From Rhinatrema bivittatum (Eukaryota; Chordata; Amphibia; Gymnophiona; Rhinatrematidae): DNA of 64,000 nucleotides. Where the stretch lies: positions 49,730,019 to 49,794,018 of the forward strand of contig NC_042631.1 in assembly GCF_901001135.1 (NCBI RefSeq), read 5' to 3'. The position numbers and the translations under genes are program-made. How positions within the stretch are numbered: the first letter of the stretch is position 1; the number at the start of each line of letters is the position of its first letter. The notes beneath the pieces are model-generated. The model was not told the origin of the DNA. It was given only the letters and a program-made list of their open reading frames with translations, and did no database searches. Positions 1-11,157 of the stretch are shown piece by piece.

Positions 1-27
1 TTTTGTGTTGGGAGTGGCAAGGTGACA

Positions 28-372
28 TCATGAACATGTCCCGAGGGATGCTGCGAAATTCCAGAGCGTATCCTTCTCGTATTTGTCCGACGTGATCTCG
101 ACCCACTGCTGATAGAAGAGGGATAGTTGGCCCCCTATCTCCTCATCCCATGGATGGGTCAGCCAAACTCCATTGGGAAGTTCGGGTCGAACTTGAGCCC
201 GAACCAGTTCCTCTTTTTGTCTGCACCGAAAGGAATGAGACCTTCCCGAGGGCCGAGATGTCTGAAATAAAGAGTTTATGTAGGGCCGGAAGCACTGGGA
301 GCCCCTGACCCGACCCCTCACAGGTGAGAGGTGCTGCAACCTCTTTTTCTTATCTTCCGGTAGCCGAGGCAC
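28..372 (-). pseudogene. DIRS-like RT ORF, N-terminal part, broken
   Basis: This minus-strand frame (114 codons) contains a stretch ending in QQWVEITSDK, typical of the region just before the reverse transcriptase domain of vertebrate DIRS ORFs. Immediately after SDK the frame slips. The expected continuation (IREGYALEF, then a PRDMF-like motif) is present in another frame between about 85 and 1, with a few residues apparently missing at the junction. The copy therefore carries a small deletion with a frameshift and cannot encode a working RT. The rest of the ORF lies outside the window. Confidence 0.6.
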
Positions 373-496
373 TGGAGATTCATCCCACTTACTGGCCAGC
401 TTTTACAATTCGCTTCTGAATAGGAGAGAGATTTTTATAGGGCATTTTTGTGAGGTTTGCCTTAGAGGTCGCATCTGCTGACCAATTTCGCAGCCA

Positions 497-796
497 TTAC
501 AGTCTTCTGGCCGCCACCACTGAGGCTACTCCTCTGGCCGAGGTACGCATTAGGTCAGAGCTTGGATCCGTTAGGAAGGCTGCAGCAGGCTCAATCGTCT
601 CTCTGGGATGCACTCCTGAGCTATCTGCCTCTCTCTCAAGAAACAGACATGAACGAGTCACCAGGGCACAACAAGAAGCGATCTGCAGTGTCATTGCTGT
701 CACATCAAAGGCTTGCTTAAGAATGGACTCCAACCGCCTATCGTGTGCATCCATCAAGACTGCTCCTCCCTCTACTGGGATAGTTGTTTGCTTCAA
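497..796 (-). pseudogene. DIRS-like gag, central/C-terminal fragment
   Basis: This 99-codon minus-strand frame includes DAHDRRLESILKQAFDVTA, a pattern typical of the central gag region of vertebrate DIRS elements, where a helix-rich segment is followed by a run of small residues and cysteines (QIASCCALVTRSCL). It lies just downstream, in minus orientation, of the preceding gag piece at 793-1260 and upstream of the RT start at 28-372. That is the expected order gag to RT. The boundary with the 793-1065 frame is a frameshift. It is non-functional. Confidence 0.55.
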
Positions 797-1260
797 GACG
801 GCATTCTTTGGCTGCCAGGTCCCGAGGGTACAAGGCCTCCAAGGCCCGACCCTCCTTTAAAACTGGCTTCCAAGGCATCACACTCCAGGTCAATCAACTC
901 CTGGATGCCTTCCAGCATCGGGAAAAAGCAAGAGGCTTTCCATAGACACACCAGGATGGGATTCTTCTTTGGGTCCAACACAGGGTCCATGCCAGGAACT
1001 CCCAGAGTCTTCAGGGTCTGGGAGACCAGGGCCGGCAATTCATCTCTGTGGAAAAACCGTAGCATGGTCTGTTATAGCTCGAGGCCTGGAGGGATTTCCC
1101 TGTCCTCCAATGAGTCTGCAACCCTTTGTCGTCCGTGGTGTCTGGGTCCCTGTCCCTTAGTGAGGCATGTCCCGAGGCATACTGATAGGGTTGGGAGGAC
1201 GAGGCCTTCCCAGCTGGGGCTCAGACCGGGCATGGGCAGCAGCTGACTGTGCCTGAACAA
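793..1260 (-). pseudogene. DIRS-like gag, N-terminal fragments in two frames
   Basis: Two adjacent minus-strand frames (1260-1072 and 1065-793) read like the amino-terminal half of a DIRS gag. The second begins with a HRDELPALVSQTLKTLGVPG motif and continues to an IQELIDLECDALEASFKGG segment that in intact copies leads into the DRRLESIL region seen at 497-796. A stop and a change of frame separate the pieces. The call depends on the order and character of these segments; individually each would be weak. Confidence 0.5.
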
Positions 1261-1560
1261 AGGCTTGAAGGCCCTGAAAGAATTCCACCCAAGAAAAGAT
1301 CGCCGGGTCCATACCTAGCCCAGGAGGAACCAGGGTAGGGGCCGCTGAACTGCCTTCTCCCGGGGAGGACGCAGCCCCGGGATTGCTCAGATCCGGGGTG
1401 CTACCAGATAAGGTTGTGGCTGACCCTTCCTCTGACTGGGAGGGGCCAGAGAAGTTCTGAGTGTCCAGCCCTCCCTCAGTACTGACACAGGAAGGATTCT
1501 AGGTCACTGTGCAGTCCTAATATGGCAAGCAGCATAAAGGGAGTGTAGCTTGTGCTTCTT

Positions 1561-2889
1561 TGTTGCCGGAGCCATAGTACACTGTAGCTTGTGCGTTCAG
1601 CCGGTTAGCACCCGAAAGTGCCCAAATCTGCCCCAATGCGCATAAGTAATAAGTATCCGGTTGGGCTTGTTTTTATGCGCGCAGGTATGCACTTATGCAC
1701 ATGTTAGGCACAAAACAGGACCAGCCCGCACGTACCGACGGTTAATGGAGGAAAATGGTGCCGCACCAAACCACACGCAAGATGATGCTGCCACGTGGAG
1801 TGCTCACCGAGCCTGAAGCAGGGTGTAGTCCATCGGGGGGCCGCTCAACCCACTCGGAAACTCCCTTCCCTTGCCCTAACAGGATCTGGAACGTCGTCAG
1901 TACGGCGCGCCGAGCAAGGAGACTGGAGGAAAGATTTACCGAAGCCCTTCCACGTCTCTGAATCGGAGTTCTTCTTTACTTACCTGGGCTCAGCGCTTAC
2001 CAGCAGAGTACAGAGACGGTCTCCAGCTGTGGGGTGAGAGGGCTTAGGCTGTTACCGCCACGCTGGACTTCCTGCACCTGCTGTCTTTCAGCTGCTGCAG
2101 CAGCGAAATCCACGCCAGGAACCGGCTACCGGACCAAGGCCCACCTCTGAGGGATCCCAGAAATCACCTCAGGAATTCTCAACTGGGGGAGGGACCTTTA
2201 GGTATCACTGCATGAGTAAGGGGCTTGATCTTTCTCCAATTTAAAGGTAAATTTTCTTCTTCAAGTACTGCAATCCCACTAAACACCAATGCTGGTGTGG
2301 GGATAGCACGTCCACATCTTCTACGAGATGGAGAGATACTAAATGGCTGAGGTCACTGCAGGGGTATATCTAAGGTAACGTCAGCTTTGAAACCTGACTC
2401 AGTCTCCATCTGCTAGCAGGGGAGCACATAACCCATTGGTCCTGAGTCCATCTGGCTACATGCTAAGAAATAGTCATGTTGGTATTGGTAAACATTTATA
2501 TTATTGCAAAACATTGTGGTTAGACAGGTGTATACGAAGCTGCTGGGTGTAACTAAATAAGGAACCATGTATGCTCACCTGCCTAAGTTAATAAGAGTAT
2601 AAATGAGGAAGCTACCTCGATAACGGAGAGATTTTACAAGTGGTTCCGCACTATGGCTGGCTGCTGGGGTATACCCTTGCAATATGGACAAATAACTGGG
2701 CAGACTGGTTGGGCTATTTAGTCTTTCCTGCCATTATCTGCTATGTTGCTTTGTACTGTGAGCATCAACATTAAATGCAGGCATGAAATGAACCAAATGG
2801 GGACTTCCAATAACCTGGTTAGCTGAGGAGTCATGCTGAAGTTGGGCTCCCTAGGGATCTAATTTCATATCTACTTTAAAAACTTTCCC
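1561..2889. other. No gene; repeat-derived flank
   Basis: No coding region is supported. The segment at about 2290-2460, including the text CTAGCAGGGGAGCACATAAC, looks like the terminal region of a dispersed repeat, and 2690-2760 (AACTGGGCAGACTGG onward) looks like the 3' end of another. Both impressions are from memory of repeat texture and need a repeat-library search. The short plus-strand frames at 1755-2037 have no recognisable motifs. Confidence 0.3.
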
Positions 2890-2997
2890 CGCCCGGAAGT
2901 GTCTTGTTTCTTTCTGCGAACAAAAAGCATCTCCTACTAACTTTTTATACGGAATATCGACAAAACCAAAGATACGTTGTGTCCCATCTTTCCTAAA

Positions 2998-3780
2998 ATG
3001 GCAGCAGATACTGAAAAAGCTCTAGTGGATCTAAAAGAAGATCTTATTCAAGAGATCTCTATGAAAGTTTCAGCAACATTGGCTGATAGCTTAATTACAG
3101 TCAATGGAAGAGCTACAAGAAAGCTTGGATAAACATACTTCATGACTGCATGATTTAGAAAGTCAAGTTGTAATGCAAGAAATGACATCAGATTACTTCA
3201 CCGTATAGTTGAAAGCCTTAAGAAAAGAGAAAGTTGAACTGGCGAAGAGATTCGAAGATCAGGAGAATGACGCAATAACATTTGGCTAATAGTAGTCCCC
3301 GAGTTGGTAAAAGATCCAGACCTTCTCCAACTTGTACAAGTTTGGCTACCTAAAATTCTTGGCCTATCCATGGAAACTGAACCAGTAGTAGTAGAACACA
3401 TGCAGCAGATGGGTGTGGCAAGAGCATGCAGCAAAGCCTAGGCTGGAGAGCACCCACATCCTAAACTACACTTAAGCTCAAAATCATGGCAGCCTACAAG
3501 AAACGAGGAAATCTAGACTATTAAGGTACCAGGGGACTTATTTAACAATTACTCGGTGAAAGTAAAGGCCAGTCGTAAAGCTTTGGCATCTTTCTATATG
3601 GAACTCTTTCAAAAAGGGGGTTAAATTTTCACTGTTCCCTGCTTGTCTTCAGGTGATGAAGGATGGAAAGGCTATTATACTGCAATCAAAAGATCAAATT
3701 AGGCAGGCAGAATCTTCATAAATTCCTCTAAGAGCTGTGCCTTTCATTTTTCCCTGTAGTTAACCTCAACGGGAGCAAGG
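2998..3780 (+). pseudogene. L1-type ORF1 protein remnant
   Basis: ORF1 proteins of L1-type elements are RNA chaperones that coat the element RNA. An ATG at 2998 opens a 44-codon frame (MAADTEKALVDLKEDL...) that ends in a stop near 3130. Further down, in other frames, are an RRM-like piece (NNIWLIVVPELVKDPDLLQL, then VWLPKILGL, near 3275-3360) and a C-terminal-domain-like piece (SRKALASFYMELFQKGVKF, then KDGKAIILQSKDQIRQAES, near 3570-3717). The order N-terminal helix, RRM, CTD matches the family. Several frameshifts and stops make it non-functional. Confidence 0.6.
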
Positions 3781-4789
3781 GCTAGAAACTAAGATGTTGG
3801 TCAGTCTACTATGGTTGGGGTACTATAGATACTGGAGTTTTGCTCAAGCCTTATTTTTATGGTACATGACTATATGGTTTCTGGAACAATGTTTTTTCTT
3901 TTCTTATCTAGGATGGATTTTTAAGTCGCTATACAAGGGTGCTCACTAGACAAGTGTGAGTAACAATGCTTAGTACTTTACTTCTGATCCCTGGTTAGAA
4001 CACAAATATGTGGCACTAACCTTGATTTTTCATAATACTTTGCTATTTTGGAGGAGAGGTTATTACAAGGTTGGTTACGAGAATTTTATTGGAAATACTT
4101 CTGAGCTACCCCTTTAAAAATGATGCATGGGAGCTGCTACTGCTTTTGAATTGCTAACTTTCTTTGTGGACATGGTGTTTGGAAGCAGTGATCAGCTCCA
4201 TGATATAGCTTTAATTCTAGAATAGTTGCAATCCCATATATAAATTCTATTTTTGTAGAAATGAATGGTTTTCCCAATTTTTATTATTGGCCCTCTTAAT
4301 GCAGTAGAACATTATATGCTGTCTCTCTTATATGTTCTGCTATTATTAGGAACATTAGTTGCTTTATGTTACTTCTGTTAAACTATACTTCCAGTATGGA
4401 TGTTATCTTTATAGATCCCCAAGGGTGCATCAATAGTGGAATTAGTTATCAGAAGATATGAAAATGGAGCTTCACTTGGGTCAGTTCCTAGGAGAATATT
4501 TGGTTGGAGTGTGGTTCTATTTTTGTGGACTGAATGAATGGTATTTTCTGTACCGATAATGGAACTTGGCTGAATAAGTGGACATGTGTATGTCTGACTT
4601 GAGTATAATGTGTGGTTGAATGATAAGCTTAGAGTGGTGGGAATTATTGAATGGTGTAGATGAATACATGTAATCACCAGAACATGTGTATTGCTACAGA
4701 TGTTTAGGTTGTGGGACATCAGAGTCTTCATAGGATGACAGTCAACAAAATACGCAGTTTTCGTATGATAATGGCTGACAAACATTTTT

Positions 4790-5163
4790 TCTCTTAATGT
4801 GGATGGTATGCACTCTCCTATTAAAAGGAAGAAGCTTTTAGCTAGGTTTAAAAAATATAAGATGCAAACAGTATATCTCCAGGAAGCTCATCTTATGGAT
4901 AATGAGCATAAAAACCTGAAGGGAGATCAGGTAGGTCAATGGCATTATTGTATTCCATTAAATATTGTGCAACAGCTATATTAAGTCAGAAGTATCTTCC
5001 TTTTATAGTAGAAAAGAAAATTACTGATAAAGAAAGTTAGTATGTCCTAATTAGCAGTACTCTTTCATCCTTGTAATACATATGCTCCCAATATATAGTC
5101 ACCCTTTTTTTGTAAAATTGCTGGCTGAATTAGAACAATTTCTTAATCATAAATTAATTTTAG
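4790..5163 (+). pseudogene. L1/Tx1-like ORF2 endonuclease, N-terminal fragment
   Basis: The frame at 4790-4984 reads SLNVDGMHSPIKRKKLLARF and then VYLQEAHLMDNEH. This is the start of an apurinic-type endonuclease, with the conserved N of LNVDG and the E of QEAH, a position that carries a catalytic glutamate in the family. Downstream (5080-5163) the pieces YAPN and LLAELEQFLNHKLIL appear in shifted frames, matching the strands before the GDFN motif. The domain is cut off there, so more than half the endonuclease and all of the RT are absent. Confidence 0.65.
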
Positions 5164-5825
5164 GTAAAATGAACCCATTGAAGACTAAGGTCCTGGACTT
5201 TGGGAGGACTGACTTCAAGATGAATATGCTGAGAAGGCCCTACTGGCGATTCAAGATCTGAAGGATACAGAAGGGGGCAGCAATAAAAAGTAGCAACAAA
5301 TCTCTGTGTAAAGCAAGTTAGTAGAGGGATGTGGAAAGAGGTTGAAAAAACAGCTATTAAAGCAAACAAATTAGAATTCAGAAAAAAAACAAACCACAGG
5401 CAGAGGATATGCAGAATTATCAGGAAAAACAAATGGGAGGTAGGGGAAATTGAGACAATCAAAAGCTCAAATTGAGGTGAATTTTGCACAATCAACAAAA
5501 GGAGATAGAACCTTCTTTAGATATATAAAGGAGATCTGTAGAACAAACGGCGGAATAGTTAAGATAGCGAGAGAAAATGGGATTAGTGAGGAGAAGCAGC
5601 AAAAGGCAGAAATCCTAAACAAGCTCTTTTGCTTAGTATTTACACAAGAGAAAAGCTACCAAAGGCATACAGGGCATAAACTGTGAAATGATCATAAACT
5701 CATTTCCTGTAGAGAAAGTAATTGAAGCAGTTACAGAAATGAGAATACGCAAGACCACTGGGCCAATGGAGTACACTGAAAGATCTGAAGAAACCGTTGA
5801 CTGCAATCAAGAATCCACTATAAAG
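5164..5825 (+). pseudogene. CR1-like LINE ORF2 linker fragment
   Basis: The plus-strand frame 5450-5686 includes TFFRYIKEICRTNGGI and KAEILNKLFCLVFTQEKSY. These match the linker between endonuclease and RT in CR1-clade ORF2 proteins (compare AERLNDFFASVFTEE in the CR1 copies at 21.9 and 33.07 kb). The following frame (5688-5770) continues VIEAVTEMRIRKTTGP, equivalent to the segment before the RT. The fragment is much more diverged than the other two CR1 copies. It ends at the insertion point of chromovirus A; no clear continuation is seen after 11157. Confidence 0.6.
5820..5825. repeat. Target-site duplication of chromovirus A (left copy)
   Basis: ATAAAG immediately precedes the TGTTGCGG start of the 5' LTR and recurs at 11152-11157 immediately after the CA end of the 3' LTR. 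A 6-bp duplication fits integrase-mediated insertion and shows that both ends of the element are original. Confidence 0.8.
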
Positions 5826-6479
5826 TGTTGCGGTCCCGACCGCCTCCCCCATGATCGGGGTCGGGTCCGCTTACCTTCGCTCCAGGCCGCAAGGAGAGAC
5901 GCCGAAGTCCCGGCCCGGTGGGCCGCATGTCCGCAGCGTTTCCACGTGGAAAACGCCGACAGAAGCTCCGCCCTCCTCCTCCGCCGCGCGCGCGAGGGCA
6001 GCCCTTATGTGCGTCCAGCACCCGGAAGTATGGGACAGCCCCCTGTCTGACGTCACACGCCAGGCCTGCATAAAACCGGCGCCCAGACTCCGAAGAAGCG
6101 CCTTGCAACGAGGTTCCCTGACTTCTAGTTGTCGTCCGGACTCTGCATCTGCTGGTTCCTGGTTCCCCGGTGCTTGTTCCAGTTCCTGCTTCAGCGATCC
6201 TTCATCCGTTGTCTTCCTGGTTCCTGATCTTGGTCTGCCTTTGAACACTGTTTGCTAGCTGCCTGCCTCAACCCTGGGTTGCTTCTGAACACTGTCTGCC
6301 AGCTGCCTGTCTCGACCCTGGTCTGCCTTTGAACACTGTTTGCTAGCTGACTGCCTCGACCCTGGTTTACTTCTGAACACTGTCCACCAGCCGCTAGACT
6401 CCGCCTCCCGGCCTGCTCCAGGGAACCCTCCCTACAGGCCGGCCCAAGGGTCCACCGTCTCTCTACTATAACACTAACA
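5826..6479 (+). repeat. 5' LTR of chromovirus A
   Basis: This 654-bp LTR starts TGTTGCGG and ends ACTAACA. It matches the 3' LTR over its length with a number of substitutions and small indels, so the insertion is not recent. A TATA-like GCATAAAACC lies near 6068. From about 6243 to 6400 it carries three or so tandem units of 44 bp (each starting GAACACTGT). The sequence GTTTGCAAGGCC directly after it is where the primer-binding site should lie; I could not assign a tRNA. Confidence 0.9.
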
Positions 6480-6491
6480 GTTTGCAAGGCC

Positions 6492-7407
6492 ATGGACCCG
6501 GCAGAGGTGCCTAGCCTGCAGGCCATCCCCGGGATGGCACAGCGCCTACAACAGCAGCAGCACTGCATCGACACCCTTGCCACCGCCGTGGAGCAACTGG
6601 TCGCCCGTTTGGAAGCGACGGCTTCGGAGACGCCGCCAGCGCTGGCCCCAGCTCCTGCCTTGAGTGCAACTCCAGTTACCCAACTGCCTACCCCTACTCG
6701 CTACGCAGGGGATACCAAGGCATGCCGGGGTTTCCTGAATCAGTGTTACGTCCGGTTTTCCCTGTTGCCCGCACAGTTCCCATCTGACTCTGTGAAAGTA
6801 GCCTTTCTCCCTTCTCGATGGAAGGACACTCGACTGGGCCTCTCCCATGTGGGAACGGCAGGATCCCCTATTACACAACCTTCAGGAATTCGCCCTCAAT
6901 TTCCGACAAGCCTTCGACGACCCAGCCCGCCAGACCACTGCTGCGTCCGAATTATTGCATTTAAAGCAAGGATCTCGGTCCGTGGCGGACTATATCATTG
7001 AATTCCGCACCCTCGCCATGGAAGTAGGCTGGCGAGACGACTGCCTGAGAGGTATATACCTGGAAGGTTTGGCAGACCGTATCAAGGATGAATTGGCAGG
7101 TCGGGACCTTCCCGATGATATCAACGACCTCATAGACGTGGCTGGCCGGGTTGACCGGAGGCCACAGCAACGAGACAAGGAGGGGCGCCCGCCACGTAGA
7201 CCTCTGACATTGCCCCTGGCGCCTGCCAGGGTCACGACAGCCAAGGCGTCAGCCTCTAACTCTTCCTTGGACGAGCCTATGCAACTAGGCCGCGCTCCTC
7301 TGAAGGTGGAGGAGAGAAGGAGACGCTGCACGCAGGAGTTGTGCCTTTACTGTGGCGGGAAAGGGCATTTCCTGGCCCACTGCCCAGAGCGTCCGGGAAA
7401 CGACTGA
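6492..7407 (+). pseudogene. Chromovirus A gag (frameshifted)
   Basis: Gag forms the virus-like particle and packages RNA. It starts at ATG 6492, 12 bases after the LTR (MDPAEVPSLQAIPGMAQRLQ), and is open to about 6800. There the frame changes and, by comparison with element B gag, roughly a dozen residues are lost. It resumes in another frame from 6847 (MWERQDPLLHNLQEF) with the capsid-like QGSRSVADYIIEFRTLAMEV segment and ends with a CCHC zinc knuckle (CLYCGGKGHFLAHC) and a TGA at 7405-7407. Both halves are clearly homologous to 24983-25909. Confidence 0.85.
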
Positions 7408-7411
7408 GGAG

Positions 7412-9484
7412 CTACTCCTATGCTATGCTGGTTCAGCTCCACGATGCTCTGTACCTGTGACCCTCAAGTATCCTGGGGATAAACTCCAGACCTTGGCCTT
7501 CATTGACTCTGGGGCTGAGGGGAACTTTATTGTAGCGGATCTGGTCCAGCAGTTACGCCTGCCCACTATTCCAAGACGTCCTCCGCTACGCGTCACATCC
7601 ATCCGTGGCACTGTACTCCCCGGGACTATTTCCAGCTCTACGACTCCCCTGACCCTCCAGACGGGGGCGCTTTACTTCGAAGAAATATCCTTCTTGGTAC
7701 TAGAGAAGGCCGTGCACCCCTTGGTGCTAGGGCTACCTTGGTTACGCCGCCACTCTCCCGTGATTCAGTGGGACACCCTTCAGTTGACTCAGTGGAGTCC
7801 CTTCTGCTTCTCGCATTGCCTCCGGGTCCCGCGACCCCCACAACTGGCCTTGCTTAGCGCCTCTAATCTCCTACCAGCACCGTACCAAGCCTTCGCGGAG
7901 GTGTTCTCCAAAGAGATGGCAGAGATCCTTCCGCAACACCGGCCCTTCGACTGTGCGATAGACTTGCTGCCCGGTACCACCCCGCCTCGTGGCCGGGTGT
8001 ACCCGTTATCCTTGCCTGAGACTACTGCCATGTCGGAATACATCACCGAGAACCTAGCCAAGGGCTTCATTCATCCCTCTCGCTCGCCAGCCGGGGCTGG
8101 TTTCTTTTTCGTGGGGAAAAAGGACGGGTCACTCCGGCCCTGCATTGATTATCGAGGGCTGAATGCCATCACTAAGAGAGACCGGTATCCACTCCCATTG
8201 ATCCTCGAGCTCTTGGACCGGCTACAGGGGGCCAAGCTGTTCACTAAACTCGACCTCAGAGGAGCCTACAATCTCGTCCGCATACGCCCCGGTGACGAGT
8301 GGAAGACTGCCTTCAACACCAGGGACGGGCACTACGAGTACCTAGTAATGCCCTTTGGACTCTGCAATGCTCCGGCAGTCTTCCAAAACCTCATGAATGA
8401 GGTCTTGAGGGAGATGCTCCATTCCCACGTCATAGTGTATTTGGACGATGTGCTAATTTTCTCTAGGGACTTGGAATCCCACCGACGATATGTCAAGCAG
8501 GTATTACAAGCCTTGAAAGATAACCACCTGTACGCCAAACTAGAAAAGTGCATGTTTGAGTATGAGTCCTTGCCTTTCCTAGGATATATTGTTTCCTCTA
8601 CCGGGTTCCAGATGGACCCAGAGAAGGTGTCCGCTATCACCGATTCGCCTCGCCCATCCGGGTTGAAGGCTATGCAGAGGTTCCTGGGGTTTGCTAACTT
8701 CTATAGACATTTTATTCCCCACTACTCGCGTAGGGTGGCTCCCCTCACGGCCCTGACCCGCAAGGGAGCGGACGCCAAGACATGGCCTGACACGGCTGTT
8801 CGAGCCTTCGAGGACCTGAAACAAGCCTTCTTGGTTGATGCCTGCTTGCATCATCCGGACCCATCACACCCCTTCGTGGTAGAGGTGGATGCCTCCAACC
8901 TTGCAGTGGGGGCTGTCCTCAGCCAGCGCTCGCCTTCTGGACAGCTTCTACCCTGCTCGTACTATTCGAGGAAATTCTCTCCCGCTGAAGCAAATTACTC
9001 CATTGGTGACAAGGAACTCCTAGCCATCAAACTAGCATTCAAGGAATGGAGACAGTGGCTAGATGGAGCAGTTCACCCGGTAACAGTTTACACAGACCAC
9101 AAGAACCTAGAATTCCTGTCCCAGGCACAGCAATTGAACCCCCAACAAGCCAGATGGTCGCTCTTCTTCAATCGCTTCAACTTCATTCTCCAGTATCGCC
9201 CAACCTCGAAGAATATCCAAGCCAACGCGCTATCCCGGACCTCGATGTCTGAGGAGGAGGAGGAACCTCCTCGATACATCCTTGATCCGAAGGTTCGTTT
9301 GACTGCCCTTACCATCCTTTCCCAAGGAAGGACCGTAGTCCCCAAGCGCTCCCGTTTAAAGGTACTACGCTGGGCCCACGACTCACTAACAGGCGGGCAT
9401 GCTGGGCAGGAGCGGACACTGGAACTATTAAATAGATATTACTGGTGGCCCAACTTCCGTCTGTTCTTGTCCCACCTGCGCTAA
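7412..9484 (+). pseudogene. Chromovirus A pol: protease, RT, RNase H, truncated integrase
   Basis: The open frame (7352-9484, 710 codons) overlaps the end of gag in another frame. In order it shows an aspartic protease motif FIDSGAEGNFI (about residues 50-60), RT with the PFGLCNAPAVFQ segment and YLDD at about residues 363-366, and RNase H with VEVDASNLAVGAVLSQ and YTDHKNLEFL. The start of the integrase zinc-binding domain (GGHAGQERTLELL, then YYWWP) follows. The frame then hits a stop where the CxxC half of the HHCC motif should be, by comparison with element B (CQTCARHK). RT and RNase H look intact; pol as a whole is not. Confidence 0.88.
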
Positions 9485-10505
9485 CAGAAACCCAATGTCG
9501 GACCTCCGTGGGGCTTACTGCAGCCGCTCCCGGTCCCCACTGAACCGTGGGACCCACATAGCCACGGACTTCATAGTGGATCTACCCACATCCCAGGGAA
9601 AGTCTGTGATCTAGGTCATAGTAGACCGTTTCTCCAAGATGGCCCACTTCGTGCCACTACCCAAGTTGCCGTCGGCCCCTGAACTGGCACTCCTATTTGC
9701 ACAACATATTTTCCACCTCCACGGACTCCCCCAGGACATTGGTCCGACCGAGGACCGCAATTTACAGCCCGGTATTAGAGGGCACTCTGTGTTTCAAGGT
9801 CCAGCTCAGCTTCTCCACCGCCTTCCATCCTCAAAGCAACGGCCAGTCTGAAAGGATGAATCGCTCTTTAAAAACCTTCCTTCGCGCTTTCATCAATGAA
9901 AGACAAGACAATTGGACAGAACTCCTGCCTTGGGCTGAGTTTGCATATAATAATCAGATTCATGCTGCCACTAGAAGCTCGCCCTTTCAGATTGTATACG
10001 GGAAACAACTCAAGCCTCCATTGCCCATTGCTACACCCAGCTCCTCTCCTGCAGCCCAGTTGTCCGCACAACGGCTACAGGGTCTATGGCAGGGCATCCA
10101 GAGCAAGCTTGTTTCCACCGCCAGGACAGCCAAGAGATATGCTCACCAACACCGCCGACCCGCACCGGTATTCCTTCCCGGGGACCGTGTTTGGCTCAGT
10201 ACTAAGAACATCCATCTAAGGCTGCCCTCTAGAAGATTCGCACCCAAGTTCTGTGCACCCTTTCGAGTGCACCGCAAGTCACCAGACTCCACATCCACGC
10301 TCGTGGCTGAAGATCCCACTTACCAGTAAGAGAGGTGTCGATGTACGATTCTTCAACCGCCGATGGGGAGTAACCTCTTAGCCTGGGAGGGGTGCGGGGA
10401 CGAGGACAACACGTGGGAGCCTGCTCGCAACATCTTAGATAAATCCCTCCTCCGACAGTTTCACCTTGACCATCCTGGAAAACCTGGTCCTTTGAAGAGG
10501 GGGCG
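9485..10505 (+). pseudogene. Chromovirus A integrase core, C-terminal domain and chromodomain (broken)
   Basis: Pieces of the integrase catalytic core follow the stop: ATDFIVDLP near 9561 with an in-frame TAG at 9612-9614, VDRFSKMAHFVPLPKLPS near 9620-9680, and after another frameshift FHPQSNGQSERMNRSLK near 9820 with the catalytic-glutamate region. The LPWAEFAYNNQIHAATRSSP and FLPGDRVWLSTKNI segments of the C-terminal domain follow. A chromodomain tail (LLAWEGCGDEDNTWEPA) lies at 10375-10470. The chromodomain is thought to guide insertion into heterochromatin in this clade. At least three lesions rule out function. Confidence 0.85.
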
Positions 10506-10520
10506 TAAAGGAGGGGGTAC

Positions 10521-11151
10521 TGTTGCGGTCCCGACCGCCTCCCCCATGACCGGGGTTGGGTCCGCTTACCTTCGCTCCAGGCCGCAGGGAGAAACGCCGA
10601 AGTCCCGGCCCGGTGGGCCGCATGTCCGCGGCGTTTCCACGTGGAGAACGCCGACAGAAGCTCCGCGCGCGCACGCGAGGGCAGCCCTTATGTGCATCCA
10701 GCACCCGGAAGTATGGTACAGCCCCCTGCCTGCCGTCACACGCCATGCCTGCATAAAACCGGCGCCCAGACTCTGAAGAAGCGCCTTGCAACGAGGTTCC
10801 CTGACTTCTAGTTGCCGTCCGGACTCTGCTGGTTCCTGGTTCCCCGGTGCTTGTTCTAGTTCCTGCTTCAGCGATCCTTCATCCGTTGTCTTCCTGGTTC
10901 CTGATCTTGGTCTGCCTTTGAACACTGTCTGCCAGCTGCCTGCCTCGACCCTGGTCTGCCTTTGAAACACTGTTTGCCAGCTGCCTGCCTCGACCCTGGT
11001 TTGCTTCTAAACACTGTCTGCCAGCTGACTGCCTCAACCCTGGTTTACTCTGAACACTGCCAGCCGTTAGACTCACCTCCCGGCCTGCTCCAGGGAACCC
11101 TCCCTACAGGCCGGCCCAAGGGTCCACCGTCTCTCTACTATAACACTAACA
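10521..11151 (+). repeat. 3' LTR of chromovirus A
   Basis: This 631-bp LTR begins TGTTGCGG directly after the purine-rich GGAGGGGGTAC and ends ACTAACA, followed by the ATAAAG duplication. It has the same 44-bp tandem units (about 10919-11060) as the 5' LTR. Relative to the 5' LTR it lacks a few short stretches, for example in the CTCCTCCTCC region. Confidence 0.9.
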
Positions 11152-11157
11152 ATAAAG

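Larger units (their letters stand above)
1..1560 (-). mobile_element. DIRS-like retrotransposon fragment (gag and start of RT), antisense
   Basis: Reading the minus strand from about 1300 down to 1, successive short frames resemble the gag of vertebrate DIRS elements (tyrosine-recombinase retrotransposons), followed by the start of the RT-containing ORF. The frames are separated by stops and frameshifts, so nothing here can be translated as a unit. The element runs off the left edge of the window, so the RT/RNase H, methyltransferase-like and recombinase regions cannot be seen. Sequence above about 1300 has no recognisable coding content and may be the element's 5' region. Family assignment rests on remembered motif patterns rather than a search. 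Confidence 0.6.
2890..5163 (+). mobile_element. L1/Tx1-like non-LTR retrotransposon, decayed 5' half
   Basis: The stretch has the order short 5' leader, ORF1 remnant (2998-3780), a spacer of about 1 kb (3781-4790) with no clear coding content, then the start of an APE-type endonuclease (4790-5163). That is the layout of an L1-superfamily LINE. The element stops abruptly at 5163, in the endonuclease just where a GDFN motif would follow, and a different LINE fragment begins. RT and 3' end are missing. All reading frames are interrupted, so this is an old copy. Confidence 0.6.
5826..11151 (+). mobile_element. Ty3/gypsy chromovirus A, full-length but inactivated
   Basis: The element has two LTRs (5826-6479 and 10521-11151), gag, a PR-RT-RNase H-integrase pol, a C-terminal chromodomain and a purine-rich stretch (10501-10518) just before the 3' LTR. 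It is flanked by ATAAAG on both sides. This order, with a chromodomain after integrase, is that of vertebrate chromoviruses (Sushi-like Metaviridae). Gag is broken by a frameshift and deletion near 6800-6850. The integrase zinc-binding region is cut by a deletion with a stop at 9482-9484, there is an in-frame TAG at 9612-9614, and a further frameshift lies near 9760. It could only move with help from other copies. Confidence 0.9.
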
